A stretch of 64,000 nt of DNA from the NCBI RefSeq assembly GCF_020639365.1, contig NZ_JAINUL010000001.1, positions 1,278,159 to 1,342,158 on the forward strand, read 5' to 3'. Positions 20,947 to 29,365 of this stretch are shown piece after piece. The notes under the pieces were generated by a model. That model worked only from the letters and a program-made list of their open reading frames with translations, did not search any database and was not told the origin of the DNA. Both the position numbers and the translations under genes were made by a program. This DNA is from Streptomyces flavotricini. GTDB lineage: Bacteria; Actinomycetota; Actinomycetes; Streptomycetales; Streptomycetaceae. The number at the start of each line of letters is the position of its first letter. Position 1 is the stretch's first letter.

Positions 20947-20976
20947 CGGGCCCGGGCGGCGAACCGCCCGGGCCCG
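20947..20976 (-). terminator. 13-bp hairpin with UUCG loop between amfS and the exporter
   Basis: Arms 20947-20959 and 20964-20976 are perfectly complementary. On the transcribed (minus) strand the loop reads TTCG, an extra-stable tetraloop. It lies 14 bp after the amfS stop. Probably an attenuator or 3'-end stabiliser that raises precursor mRNA over exporter mRNA (inference). No U-tract follows, as is usual in Streptomyces. Confidence 0.8.
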
Positions 20977-20989
20977 GAGGTGACCCGGA

Positions 20990-21130
20990 TCAGTTACAGG
21001 TCGTGATGCTCAGGCTGCTGTCGCCGCAGAGGAGCAGGCTGGCCCGGCTGCCGCCACCGCCGCCGTGCAGCGCGCCCTCGGTGACCTCTTCCTTGGGGGT
21101 CTCCATCGACTGCAGGTCGAGAAGCGTCAT
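20990..21130 (-). CDS. amfS: AmfS/RamS (SapB-type) class III lanthipeptide precursor
   Basis: 46 aa. The leader begins MTLLDLQSMETPKEE, carrying the conserved LLDLQ recognition motif. A Glu/Gly-rich junction with five glycines follows, then the core SRASLLLCGDSSLSITTCN, which matches my recollection of the SapB/AmfS core. Two S-x-x-S-x-x-x-C motifs (S28/S31/C35 and S38/S41/C45) are the class III lanthionine/labionin sites. The ATG overlaps the amfT stop (21127-21130), so it is translationally coupled. The product is the surface-active peptide for aerial hyphae emergence. The junction differs from the S. coelicolor form I recall, where Thr-Gly precedes Ser-Arg. Confidence 0.97.
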   Translation of the reverse strand: MTLLDLQSMETPKEEVTEGALHGGGGGSRASLLLCGDSSLSITTCN

Positions 21131-23760
21131 GTCAGATTCCTCTTCTGTCGGGTGGTGCGATGGGTCACGGTCCCGGGCGGGACCGGCTCTTGGGCCGCCG
21201 CGGTACGTCGCAGCGGCGGGAGGAACGGCAGGTGCGCGCGCCCGCCGGGCGCGGCGCTGCCGAGGGCGAGGAGAGCGCCGGCGGTGCCCGTGGCGAGGTC
21301 CATGGACAGGCGCATCATCTGCTCACCGGGGAAGGCCAGATGTCCCTGGTACGGCACGGCGTGCCGGGCCAGTGCGTCGATCTGGCGGGCGATGTCCGCG
21401 GGACCCGTGCCGGGGCCGGGCGTGGTGGTCCGGGCCAGGTGGAGGATCATCCCGGCGGCGCCGCGCAGCAGCCCGGGCTGGGCGTAGAAGGTCGCCTGCG
21501 CCGCCCGTACGATCTCGCGCCGGGCCTGTTCGAACCGCTCGTCGGGAGCGTGCTCCAGCCAGTCGTCGAGGACCATGCCGATGCCGACGCTGCCTTCACC
21601 GAGGTACGGCATCGTGCGCCAGCCCTCGTTCACCTGCAGGGTGCCGTACGCGCTGGTGACGCAGCGGTCGAGGTCGCGGTGGAGCGACCGGGCGGCTTGG
21701 AGCAGCAGTTCCTTGTCTCCGGTGCGTTCGTACAGCCGCAGGAAGAGCAGGGCCGGTCCGGTGTTCCCGTACATCAGTCCGGCGCGGGTGGGCCGCTGCT
21801 CGGGCCGGGCGAGCAGTTCGGCGCAGCGCAGGGCCGCGGTGTGCAGCCCGCTCTCGCCGCTCGCGGTGCCGAGCGCGTCCATTGCCAGGCCGATGCCGGC
21901 GAGTCCGCTGTGCAGGTCGGGGCCCGCGCTCTGCCAGGGCTGCCGGAGCAGCCGTTCGCTGAGGTCGAGGGCGGGGCCCGCGTGTCCGAGCCGGTGGAGC
22001 GTCCAGGCCGTGCCGGCGAGACCGTCGTAGAAGCCGAGCGGGGTACCGGAGTCCGGTTCCCCGGTCCGCTCCAGCAGCCATTCCTCGGCTTCGGGCCAGG
22101 GCTCGGCTCCGGTCTCGGCGAGGGCGTGGAGCACTCCGGCGATCCCGTAGCCGAAGCCGGTGCCCGCGCCGGCGGTCGCGAACTGGGCTATGTCGCCCGG
22201 CACGAAGCGGTCCTCGCGCTCCCGGGTGGCGCTCGCGCGTATCGCCGCGGCCATCGACGCGCGGGCGGCCGGCCAGTCCCCCGGCTCGACGGGCAGGTAC
22301 GGGCCCGGCGGTGCGGGCGGGCGGCCGCCCGGCGCGCCCTGCGGGGCTCCGGACAGGATCTCCTCGACGGCCTCGTCGAGGAACTGCCGTGGTACGGGGA
22401 ACTGTTCGGCGGCGACGGCGGCGAGATGGGCGGCCTTGGCCCGGTCCAGGACGAACAGGCTGGTCAGCGGGAGGAACAGGGCGATCCGCAGACAGGCGAG
22501 GGCGTAGCGGTCGACGGAGAACCCGCGCCGCTCGGCGGGGGCGACGAAGGCGGGATTGGCCACGGTCTGCCGCAGTCCCTCGTCCACGTGCGCGGCGGCC
22601 TCGAAGTCCAGCAGGGCGACGGAGGGTTCACCGCTCTCGTCCTCGGCCACCATGATGTTGAAGAGGTGGAGGTCGTTGAAGACCACGCCGCGGGCGTGCA
22701 CGGCCTCGACGGCCTCGGTGACCCTGCGGTGGATCTTCAGGGCCCAGTCGGTGTACGAGGCGAGCTCCGCCTGGTCGGGGTCCGCCTCGATCAGCGGGTG
22801 ACGGCGGGCGAAGTAGGTGTTGAGCGGTTTGCCCGCGAGGTGCTGCAGCACCAGGAAGTGGTGGTCGCCGACCGTGAAGGTGCCGCGCACCGCGGGCACG
22901 CAGTCCAGTCCCGACAGTCTCTCCAGCGCGGCCCGTTCACGGTGCAGCCGGGTCACGGCGTCGGCGCCGTCCGCGGCGAGCCCGGCGTACGGGCGGGCCT
23001 CCTTGAGGACCACGCTCTCGCCGGTGCGGCTGTCCTTGCCCACGTAGACGCCGCCGCCGTTGGAGAAGTGCAGCGCCCGCTCCACGGTGAAGGGGATGCC
23101 GGTCAGGTTGGCCGCGGAGCGCGCCGCGAGGTGCGGCTCCAGGAAGTCGGGCAGTTCGAGCCACTCGGGCGGCTGGAACACCGGTCCGCGCCGGTCCGGT
23201 ACGAGCCGCCCGTCGGGGGTCTCTATCGCCGGGACCAGCTCGCCGTGCTCGTCGTAGCAGTGCCTCAGGGTGAAACTGCCGTAGCGCAGGTACACCGGGC
23301 CGGCGCCCCAGCGCAGATCGCTGAGGATGTACGGGCCGGCCGCCCCGGCCAGCGCGGCGTCGAGGTCCTCCGCGATCCGGCGGCACTGCTGCTCGTCGGC
23401 CGGGTACACGGTGATGAACTTGCCGCTCGCCGCGCGGTCGGCGTACTTGGCGTTGCGCAGGTGCAGCAGGTACCGGCTCGGTATGAACTTGAAGGCGATG
23501 CGCCGGGCGGTGCAGTACGCGTACACCGTCGTCAGCAGGGCTTCCGCGTTGTCGAGCGTGGCAGAGACGTGGATCTTCCAGCCCTGCGCGGGCAGTTCGG
23601 CGTCGGCGGGGCGCAGTGCGAGCCAGTCGCCGCTGCGGTGCGAGCGCCACCCCGACGGTACGGGGGCGAGCGCGGCCGGGTAGCTCTCACCGGCGCGCCG
23701 GTACGGCGCGTCGTAGAACCAGCGGTCGGCGTCGCAGAAGGCGGCGTACCCCTTGTTCAC
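21127..23760 (-). CDS. amfT: Class III lanthipeptide synthetase LanKC (AmfT/RamC)
   Basis: 877 aa from GTG 23760, which has GGGAG a few bases upstream; a longer start 13 codons earlier is less likely. The N-terminal lyase-like region (about 1-220) starts NKGYAAFCDADRWFYDAP. A Ser/Thr kinase-type domain (about 225-520) has the catalytic loop VVFNDLHLFNIMV and the metal motif ALLDFEAA. The C-terminal LanC-like cyclase (about 580-840) has GFYDGLAGTAW, LHSGLAGIGLAMDAL and LMYGNTGPALL. As in other LanKC enzymes the zinc ligands of true LanC are not evident. It phosphorylates, dehydrates and cyclises AmfS. First gene of the amfT-S-B-A unit. Confidence 0.95.
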   Translation of the reverse strand: MNKGYAAFCDADRWFYDAPYRRAGESYPAALAPVPSGWRSHRSGDWLALRPADAELPAQGWKIHVSATLDNAEALLTTVYAYCTARRIAFKFIPSRYLLHLRNAKYADRAASGKFITVYPADEQQCRRIAEDLDAALAGAAGPYILSDLRWGAGPVYLRYGSFTLRHCYDEHGELVPAIETPDGRLVPDRRGPVFQPPEWLELPDFLEPHLAARSAANLTGIPFTVERALHFSNGGGVYVGKDSRTGESVVLKEARPYAGLAADGADAVTRLHRERAALERLSGLDCVPAVRGTFTVGDHHFLVLQHLAGKPLNTYFARRHPLIEADPDQAELASYTDWALKIHRRVTEAVEAVHARGVVFNDLHLFNIMVAEDESGEPSVALLDFEAAAHVDEGLRQTVANPAFVAPAERRGFSVDRYALACLRIALFLPLTSLFVLDRAKAAHLAAVAAEQFPVPRQFLDEAVEEILSGAPQGAPGGRPPAPPGPYLPVEPGDWPAARASMAAAIRASATREREDRFVPGDIAQFATAGAGTGFGYGIAGVLHALAETGAEPWPEAEEWLLERTGEPDSGTPLGFYDGLAGTAWTLHRLGHAGPALDLSERLLRQPWQSAGPDLHSGLAGIGLAMDALGTASGESGLHTAALRCAELLARPEQRPTRAGLMYGNTGPALLFLRLYERTGDKELLLQAARSLHRDLDRCVTSAYGTLQVNEGWRTMPYLGEGSVGIGMVLDDWLEHAPDERFEQARREIVRAAQATFYAQPGLLRGAAGMILHLARTTTPGPGTGPADIARQIDALARHAVPYQGHLAFPGEQMMRLSMDLATGTAGALLALGSAAPGGRAHLPFLPPLRRTAAAQEPVPPGTVTHRTTRQKRNLT

Positions 23761-23794
23761 ACCTGCTCCCTCGTTCGGCGGCAGACCTGACCGT

Positions 23795-23952
23795 GTCACG
23801 CCGGGCGGATGCCGCGACAGTCATGCCTGTCACCGCCGGGGTGTGCAATACCCACGAGTCACAAGTCACGGGTCAGGTGCCGTACGGCGATGTCACGAGG
23901 CAGATCTCGCAGGGCAGAGGTCACAAGGCAGGTGCCATGGGTCAGGCGTCAC
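23795..23952 (-). promoter_or_regulatory. GTCA-repeat array upstream of amfT (candidate AmfR/RamR sites)
   Basis: Ten GTCA-containing pentamers on the plus strand begin at 23795, 23820, 23829, 23858, 23865, 23872, 23892, 23920, 23941 and 23948. Seven are GTCAC, two GTCAG and one GTCAT. Three are spaced exactly 7 bp (23858/65/72), and another pair also 7 bp (23941/48). They cover the amfT leader and the last codons of the VanZ gene. RamR-type regulators bind multiple direct repeats before ramC (recall), so these are the best candidate operators. I cannot confirm the published consensus. Confidence 0.55.
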
Positions 23953-24547
23953 CGGCCTCCGCGGTCCGCCGGTTCCACCAGTGCCGGCGGCGCGGGTGGA
24001 CGGCCCGCCCGAGGCGGCGGCCGATCAGCAGGTACCCGAGGAGCGCGCCGGCCGTGTTGAGCAGGACGTCGTCGATGTCGAAGACGCGTCCGGTGACGAG
24101 GGCGCCCTGGACGAGCTCCACCAGCGTCATCAGACAGGCCGTCACGGCGCCGACCCGCAACAGTCCCCGCGCCGGGGGCAGCAGAACGGGCAGGAGCACA
24201 CCGAAGGGCAGGCCGAGCAGCAGGTTCCCTCCCAGCTGGCGCACCGCCTCGACCGTCGACGTCCCGTGCAGGTAGGCGCTGATCGAGCTGCCGGGCCGGA
24301 CGTTGGCGTGCACGAGGGCCGCCGAGGCGGCGGAGGGTTCCAGCGTCAGCCGGGCCAGGACCACACCGAAGAGCACCGTCCCGGCGAATGCGGTCACCAT
24401 GGCCGACGCCCGGACCGCCGGATGGGCCGGCCGCCGTCGTTTCCTCCGGCCGGGCGGCACGGTCCGCTCCCTCCGCTCCGCCGGCTCGCTCCGCTTCGTC
24501 GGCTCCGCCCGCTTCCGCGTACTCCGCAGTACATCCCTCCATGTCAT
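23942..24547 (-). CDS. VanZ-family membrane protein
   Basis: 201 aa. The basic N-terminus (about 45 residues of Arg/Lys/Pro) is followed by four to five membrane helices. The VanZ signature is visible as NLLLGLPFGVLLPVLL, LMTLVELVQGAL and RVFDIDDVLLNTAGALLGYL. VanZ-like proteins are linked to lipoglycopeptide or lipopeptide tolerance in some bacteria, with mechanism unresolved. Transcribed towards amfT with 181 bp between; whether it belongs to the amf system is unknown. Several upstream codons could also serve as start; ATG 24547 has only a modest GGTAGG. Confidence 0.8.
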   Translation of the reverse strand: MTWRDVLRSTRKRAEPTKRSEPAERRERTVPPGRRKRRRPAHPAVRASAMVTAFAGTVLFGVVLARLTLEPSAASAALVHANVRPGSSISAYLHGTSTVEAVRQLGGNLLLGLPFGVLLPVLLPPARGLLRVGAVTACLMTLVELVQGALVTGRVFDIDDVLLNTAGALLGYLLIGRRLGRAVHPRRRHWWNRRTAEAGDA

Positions 24548-24767
24548 GCGGGCGCGCCTACCCCGCGGGCCACCCCGCACACGCTGCCGCCCGCCGACGA
24601 CCGTCGGCGCACGGTACGGAGCCGGTTTCGGACAACTCCCGCCGATGCCGCGCGCAGAGGCACGTGCGGGGGATTCGGGGGCAGGCGAGAGGGTGTCCAT
24701 CCCGTGCGCCCCCGACCCGGCCGACCGGGCCGGCCGCGGGCGGCGCTCGATTCCAGGAGGTTTCGCG

Positions 24768-25034
24768 ATGCTGATCACCGTCACCCGCACCGGGGGGTTC
24801 GCGGGCAGGGAACGGACCGCTTCCCTCGACACGGAGTACCGGCGCGACGGCGCCGAGCTGGAGCGGCTGGCCGAGCTGGCCCTGAGCGGCGAATGCCCCG
24901 GGGCCCGGGAACCCGTGCCGGACGGGTTCGGCTACGTCGTCCGCGTCGACGACAAGCTGGTGGAGTTGCGCGATCCGTACCTCACCGCGGAACAAGGGCA
25001 GCTGATCGCCACCGTCCTGGGCGCCGGCGCCTGA
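24768..25034 (+). CDS. Emfourin-like protealysin inhibitor
   Basis: 88 aa; perfect AGGAGG (24755-24760) seven bases upstream. The N-terminal VTRTGGFAGRERTASLDT matches the emfourin family, which inhibits M4 thermolysin-like proteases such as protealysin. These genes usually sit beside the protease gene; none lies in this window. Convergent with the FAD oxidase, 34 bp between stops. Confidence 0.8.
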   Translation: MLITVTRTGGFAGRERTASLDTEYRRDGAELERLAELALSGECPGAREPVPDGFGYVVRVDDKLVELRDPYLTAEQGQLIATVLGAGA

Positions 25035-25068
25035 CGGCGCCGCACGACGCGGCGGAGGCGCCGTCCGC

Positions 25069-26700
25069 TCAGCCCCGCTCACCGTCGAAGAGCACTCCGG
25101 GGTTGAGGATGCCCGCCGGGTCGAGCGCGTTCTTCGCGGCCCGCAGCGCCCGGGCGAACGGCTCCGGGCGCTGCCGGTCGTATCCGGGCCGGTGGTCGCG
25201 GCCGACGGCGTGGTGGTGGGTGACGGTCGCCCCGTGCGCGCCGAGCACGTCCATAGCGGCGGACTTGATCTCGTCCCACATCGCGACCTCCGAGCCGCGC
25301 CGCGCCGGGGCTATGACGGTGAAGTAGGGGGCGGGGCCGTCGGGGTAGACGTGGGTGAAACGGCAGTTGATCATCCCCTGGGCACCGGTGACCTCGCGTA
25401 CGACGGCGCCCAGGTCCCGGTGCACGGCCTCGTACAGGGCATCGGCGCGGTCCCAGGTGCAGGCCGTTTCGAAGGTCTCGCTGATCACGCTCATCCGCGC
25501 GAGTCCGTCGCGCAGGTACGGCATGCGCAGGAAGGCGGAGCGCCACGCGCCGGCCGCGGAGTCGTCGGCGGAATCACCGGCCGGGGGCCGGGTGGTCCCG
25601 GCCGGCGAGCCCCCGTGGTCCTGCGCCAGGGCGACCAGTTCGGCGAGCCGGTCGGCGACGGGGAAGTGCGCGGACTCCACTCCGAGGACGAGTACGCTGC
25701 GGCCGCCGCCGGCCACGCCCGAAAGCGCCGCCTCGCCCGGATCGAGCAGCCGGCAGTTGGCCGGGTGCAGCCCCGACTGTGCGATGGCGCGTACCGCGTC
25801 GGCCGCGGCCTTGAAGTCGTCGAACAGGACGGAGGCGGACGCCTTGTGGCGGGGCCGGTCCTGCAGCCGCATCCATGCCTCGGTGATCACGCCGAGCGTT
25901 CCCTCCGATCCCAGGAACAGCCGGTCGGGGGAGGGTCCGGCGCCCGAACCGGGCACGCGCAGCGACTCGTTGACGCCGACCGGGGTGACCACGCGCAAGG
26001 ACTCGGTCAGGTCGTCGATGTGGGTGAGGAGCGTGGCGTAGTGGCCGCCGGCCCGGGTCGCCAGCCAGCCGCCGAGGGTGGAGAACTCGAAGCTCTGCGG
26101 AAAGTGGCGCAGCGTCAGACCGTGTGGCCGCAGCTGTGCTTCGAGGTCGGGGCCGAGTACGCCCGCCTCGATCCGTGCCGCCCGGCTGGCGGTGTCGATG
26201 TCGAGCACGCGGTCGAGGCCGGCGAGGTCGAGGGAGACCGCGGCCCGCCGCCGCTCTCCCCGGTACTCCACTCCCCCGACCACCGAACTGCCCGCCCCGT
26301 AGGGCACGACGACCACGTCCGCCCCCTCGGCCCAGTCCAGTACGTCCACGACGTCCTGCTCGCTGCGGGGGAAGGCGACCTGGTCCGGAGCCGCCCCGAG
26401 TTCGCCCCGCAGGGCCCGTACGACATCGCGGTAGGCCTTCCCGTACGTGTGCGAGGCCCGGGCCGGCGGGGTGTCGGACATCAGGTGGGCGAGGGAGGGC
26501 GGCGGGGTGATCCGGGTCTTCGGCAGATCGACGGACCGGACGTCGGGTACCGGGAGCGGGGTGTCGGCGGCACCGGGGACCAGTGCGCCGAGGGCGACGC
26601 ACTCGCCGTCGGACAAGGCCTTGTCGTCGGTGCCCCAGCCCCACCAGGAGCGTCGGCGGGACGGGGCGAGAGGGGCGGCGGGAGGCACGGTCTCGGCCAT
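25069..26700 (-). CDS. FAD-linked oxidase, alkyl-DHAP synthase-like
   Basis: 543 aa. FAD-binding type 4 (PCMH) domain about 95-290: VVVVPYGAGSSVVGG, LEAQLRPHGLTLRHFPQSFE, STLGGWLATRAGGHYA and LFLGSEGTLGVITEAWMRLQ. The C-terminal FAD oxidase domain has TVTHHHAVGRDHRPGY, the catalytic His cluster of alkyldihydroxyacetonephosphate synthase/glycolate oxidase-type enzymes. Its N-terminal WWGWG and LPxxRI region are typical of AGPS-like bacterial proteins. The substrate is not established; ether-lipid synthesis is one possibility. Divergent from a TetR gene, with a palindromic operator doublet between. Confidence 0.9.
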   Translation of the reverse strand: MAETVPPAAPLAPSRRRSWWGWGTDDKALSDGECVALGALVPGAADTPLPVPDVRSVDLPKTRITPPPSLAHLMSDTPPARASHTYGKAYRDVVRALRGELGAAPDQVAFPRSEQDVVDVLDWAEGADVVVVPYGAGSSVVGGVEYRGERRRAAVSLDLAGLDRVLDIDTASRAARIEAGVLGPDLEAQLRPHGLTLRHFPQSFEFSTLGGWLATRAGGHYATLLTHIDDLTESLRVVTPVGVNESLRVPGSGAGPSPDRLFLGSEGTLGVITEAWMRLQDRPRHKASASVLFDDFKAAADAVRAIAQSGLHPANCRLLDPGEAALSGVAGGGRSVLVLGVESAHFPVADRLAELVALAQDHGGSPAGTTRPPAGDSADDSAAGAWRSAFLRMPYLRDGLARMSVISETFETACTWDRADALYEAVHRDLGAVVREVTGAQGMINCRFTHVYPDGPAPYFTVIAPARRGSEVAMWDEIKSAAMDVLGAHGATVTHHHAVGRDHRPGYDRQRPEPFARALRAAKNALDPAGILNPGVLFDGERG

Positions 26701-26715
26701 GGCGATATAACCTTT

Positions 26716-26743
26716 CGGTAATTTACCGCTTGGTAATTTACTT
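26716..26743. promoter_or_regulatory. TetR operator doublet
   Basis: Two copies of GGTAATTTAC start 15 bp apart (26717-26726 and 26732-26741). The first lies in a 13-bp palindrome CGGTAATTTACCG (26716-26728). It fills the 61-bp gap between divergent FAD oxidase and TetR genes and is AT-rich against its surroundings, so it is the probable TetR binding site controlling both. Confidence 0.8.
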
Positions 26744-26761
26744 CACCGTATAGTTCGCCCC

Positions 26762-27430
26762 ATGGACTCCACAAGCACCGGCACCGCACCGAACGCCTCG
26801 CCGCCCCCGGGCAGGCGCCGGGGCGGAGCGGCGGGGACGAAGGGGGTACCGCGCGCCGAGCGCGAGGAGCAGATCCTCGCCGCCGCGCTGGAGGAGTTCG
26901 GCCGGCACGGGCACGCGTCCGCCTCGATGGCCGCGATCGCCGGGCGGGTGGGCGTGACGAAGCCGATGCTCTACGCCTACTTCGACTCCAAGGACGGGCT
27001 CTACCTCGCCTGCCTCGAGCACATCGCCACCCGCGTCATCGCGGCCATCGACGAGGCGATGGCCGGCGGACCGGCCGCACCCGCCGGGGAACAGCTCCCC
27101 CACGCCGTCCTCACCGGGCTCTTCACGGCCCTCGAAGACCGGCGTCACGCCTGGTTCGTCCTCTACGACAGGACCTTGGCGCCCGGCTCCGAACTGCGCC
27201 TCGCCGCCCAGCGGCACCGCGGGGCCATCGACGGGCTCGCCGCGTCGGGCACCGCGGCACTGCTGAGCGGCCACGGCAACGAGGACCCCCTCGACGCCGA
27301 CGCCCTCAAGCACGTCTGGACCGGCACCGTCAGCTCCCTCATGGGCTGGTGGATCGCCCACCCCGAGCTGTCCACCGAGGACATGAGCGCCCGCTGCGCC
27401 CGGCTGCTCACGGCCATCCGCACCGCCTGA
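26762..27430 (+). CDS. TetR-family repressor
   Basis: 222 aa. Gly/Arg-rich N-terminal extension, then the HTH (about 33-80): REEQILAAALEEFGRHGHAS, MAAIAGRVGVTKPMLYAYF, DSKDGLYLACL. The C-terminal ligand domain is helical, with VWTGTVSSLMGWWIAHPE. Likely autoregulatory repressor of itself and the divergent FAD oxidase. No strong ribosome site is seen before the ATG, so a leaderless mRNA is possible. Confidence 0.9.
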   Translation: MDSTSTGTAPNASPPPGRRRGGAAGTKGVPRAEREEQILAAALEEFGRHGHASASMAAIAGRVGVTKPMLYAYFDSKDGLYLACLEHIATRVIAAIDEAMAGGPAAPAGEQLPHAVLTGLFTALEDRRHAWFVLYDRTLAPGSELRLAAQRHRGAIDGLAASGTAALLSGHGNEDPLDADALKHVWTGTVSSLMGWWIAHPELSTEDMSARCARLLTAIRTA

Positions 27431-27444
27431 CCCCCGAGGCGCGA

Positions 27445-28488
27445 TCAACGCGACCCGGCCATCGGGGGATCGAGGCGGGCGAAGCCCGGCTGACGGTGGT
27501 ACGGGAAGTAGGGATACGGGGCCGGGCGGGCGCTGGCCCCGTCGAGCTTCGCCATCTGCTCGGCGGTGAGCGTCCAACCCACGGCCCCGAGGTTCTGGCG
27601 CAGTTGCTCCTCGCCGCGCGCACCGATGATGACGGAGGACACGGTCGGCCGCTGCAACAGCCAGCGCAGGGCGATCTGCGGGATCGCCTTTCCGGTCTCC
27701 CGGGCGATCTCGTCCAGGGCGTCGACGACGCGATAGAGGTGTTCCTCCTCCACCGGCGGCGCGAAGTCGGCGGTGTCGTGCAGCCTGCTGCCGGCGGGCA
27801 GCGGACGCCCCCGGCGGATCTTGCCGGTGAGCCGCCCCCAGCCGAGGGGGCTCCAGACGATCGCCCCGAGCCCCTGGTCGTGCCCGAGCGGCATCAGCTC
27901 CCATTCGTAGTCGCGGCCGACGAGGGAGTAGTAGACCTGGTGGGCGACGTAGCGCTCGCGGCCGCGGCGGTCGGCGGTGGCGAGGGATTTCATCGCCTGC
28001 CAGCCGGAGAAGTTCGAGATGCCGAGGTGGCGGATCTTCCCGGCCCGGACCAGGTCGTCGAGGGCGGAGACCGTCTCCTCCACCGGGGTGCCCGCATCGA
28101 AGGCGTGCAGCTGGAAGAGGTCGATGTAGTCCGTGTCGAGGCGGCGCAGCGCCTTGTCGACGGACGCGATCAGGCGCGATCGCGAGGTGCCCGCGTCCGC
28201 GGGGGCGTCGCTCGTGGGCAGGCCGGCCTTGGTGGAGATGAGCACCTGGTCGCGGCGGCCCTTGAGGGCGGCCCCCAGCACCTCCTCCGACGCTCCGTCG
28301 GAGTAGACGTCGGCGGTGTCGAACATGGTGACGCCGACGTCGATGCAGATGTCCACGAGGCGGCGCGCCTCCGCCACGCCCGTGTTGCCCCAGGCCCCGA
28401 AGAGGGGCCCCCGTCCGCCGAAGGTCCCGGCGCCGAAGCTGAGCGCCGGCACCTGAAGCCCGGACGCACCCAGTCGCCTGTACTCCAT
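27445..28488 (-). CDS. Aldo/keto reductase
   Basis: 347 aa from ATG 28488. TIM-barrel oxidoreductase using NADPH: MEYRRLGASGLQVPALSFG, catalytic Asp/Tyr in FDTADVYSDGASEEVLG, Lys in VLISTKAGLP and His in LFQLHAFD. The C-terminal cofactor region is VSSVIIGARGEEQLRQNLGA. Substrate unknown. Stop 14 bp from the convergent TetR at 26762; divergent from a second TetR across about 100 bp, its probable regulator. Confidence 0.93.
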   Translation of the reverse strand: MEYRRLGASGLQVPALSFGAGTFGGRGPLFGAWGNTGVAEARRLVDICIDVGVTMFDTADVYSDGASEEVLGAALKGRRDQVLISTKAGLPTSDAPADAGTSRSRLIASVDKALRRLDTDYIDLFQLHAFDAGTPVEETVSALDDLVRAGKIRHLGISNFSGWQAMKSLATADRRGRERYVAHQVYYSLVGRDYEWELMPLGHDQGLGAIVWSPLGWGRLTGKIRRGRPLPAGSRLHDTADFAPPVEEEHLYRVVDALDEIARETGKAIPQIALRWLLQRPTVSSVIIGARGEEQLRQNLGAVGWTLTAEQMAKLDGASARPAPYPYFPYHRQPGFARLDPPMAGSR

Positions 28489-28588
28489 GACGAATCCCCT
28501 CTCCCGCACCCAGCTAATGGGGCTGCGGTTCCGTTAAGATGCCCTCAGCGTAGCAACGCGAGACGGTTAATAGAACTGGAGTCCCGTT

Positions 28589-29212
28589 ATGGAGTTGACG
28601 GAAGCCACGCCCGACCCGGGGACCGCCCGGCCCGGAGGGCGTACGGCGCGGGTGCGCGCGGCCGTACTGGACGCCACCGCGGAGGTCCTGGCCGAGCAGG
28701 GTTTCGCCCATCTCGACCTCACCGACATCGCGCGCCGCGCGGAGGTCGGGAAGACCACCGTCTACCGCCGCTGGGGGACGGTCACCGGCCTCGTGGCCGA
28801 CCTGCTGCTGGAGATGGCGCAGCAGTCCGTACCGCGCACGGAGACGGGTTCACTGCTCGGGGACCTGACGGCCAACGCCCGGCTGGTGCAGCGAACGCTC
28901 GCCGATCCCCGCCAGGGGGCCCTGTTCAGGGCGGTGATCGCGGCGGCCGGCTCCGACCCGAAGGCGGCGCAGGCCCTGTACGGCTTCTACTCCGCCCGCG
29001 TCGAAGAATGGGCGCCCTGTGTGGAGCAGGCCGCCGCCCGCGGCGAGGTACCCGACGGCACCGACGCGCAGGAAGTGATCCGCGCGACGTCCGCTCCGCT
29101 CTACTACCGCCTCCTGACCACCGCCCTCCCGCTCGACACGGCCGACGCCGATCGCGCCGCGAGCGCCGCGGCGGCGGCCGCGCGAGCGGGGGCGTACGTA
29201 CGGGAGCCTTAG
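28589..29212 (+). CDS. TetR-family regulator
   Basis: 207 aa. HTH: RAAVLDATAEVLAEQGFAHL, DLTDIARRAEVGKTTVYRRW; C-terminal region TetR_C-like (LVQRTLADPRQGALFRAVIA). The intergenic region to the aldo/keto reductase holds an imperfect inverted pair, GTTCCGTTAA (28528-28537) and TTAATAGAAC (28567-28576), plus another CCGTTA at 28583; these may be operator half-sites. The stop TAG leads directly into the interspersed repeat at 29212. Confidence 0.9.
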   Translation: MELTEATPDPGTARPGGRTARVRAAVLDATAEVLAEQGFAHLDLTDIARRAEVGKTTVYRRWGTVTGLVADLLLEMAQQSVPRTETGSLLGDLTANARLVQRTLADPRQGALFRAVIAAAGSDPKAAQALYGFYSARVEEWAPCVEQAAARGEVPDGTDAQEVIRATSAPLYYRLLTTALPLDTADADRAASAAAAAARAGAYVREP

Positions 29213-29365
29213 GCCGTGTCTTTCGGATCAGGGTGGATCGGCCCGGGGCGTCCGGTGCCGTGCGCCGCAAGGCCGAGGAGGGAGCCGACGTGGTGTGTCG
29301 GCGAGCGACGAGAACGCCGCGTGCCGGGCGTCGCGGGGCAGGCGGGACTCTGCGGACACCCCCTA
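29212..29365. repeat. Interspersed intergenic repeat, long copy
   Basis: Starts GGCCGTGTCTTTCGGA (29212-29227) at the last base of the TetR stop and ends CACCCCCTA (29357-29365), whose CTA is the deacetylase stop codon. The same two ends bound a 59-bp element at 49874-49932. Interior sequences differ. It carries no gene. Probably a degenerate mobile or REP-like element of Streptomyces; class unknown. Confidence 0.65.

Noticed and set aside
21160..23790. 876-residue plus-strand frame opposite the lanthipeptide synthetase
   Set aside because: Shadow of amfT; no recognisable domain and no start signal, whereas the minus strand gives a complete LanKC.
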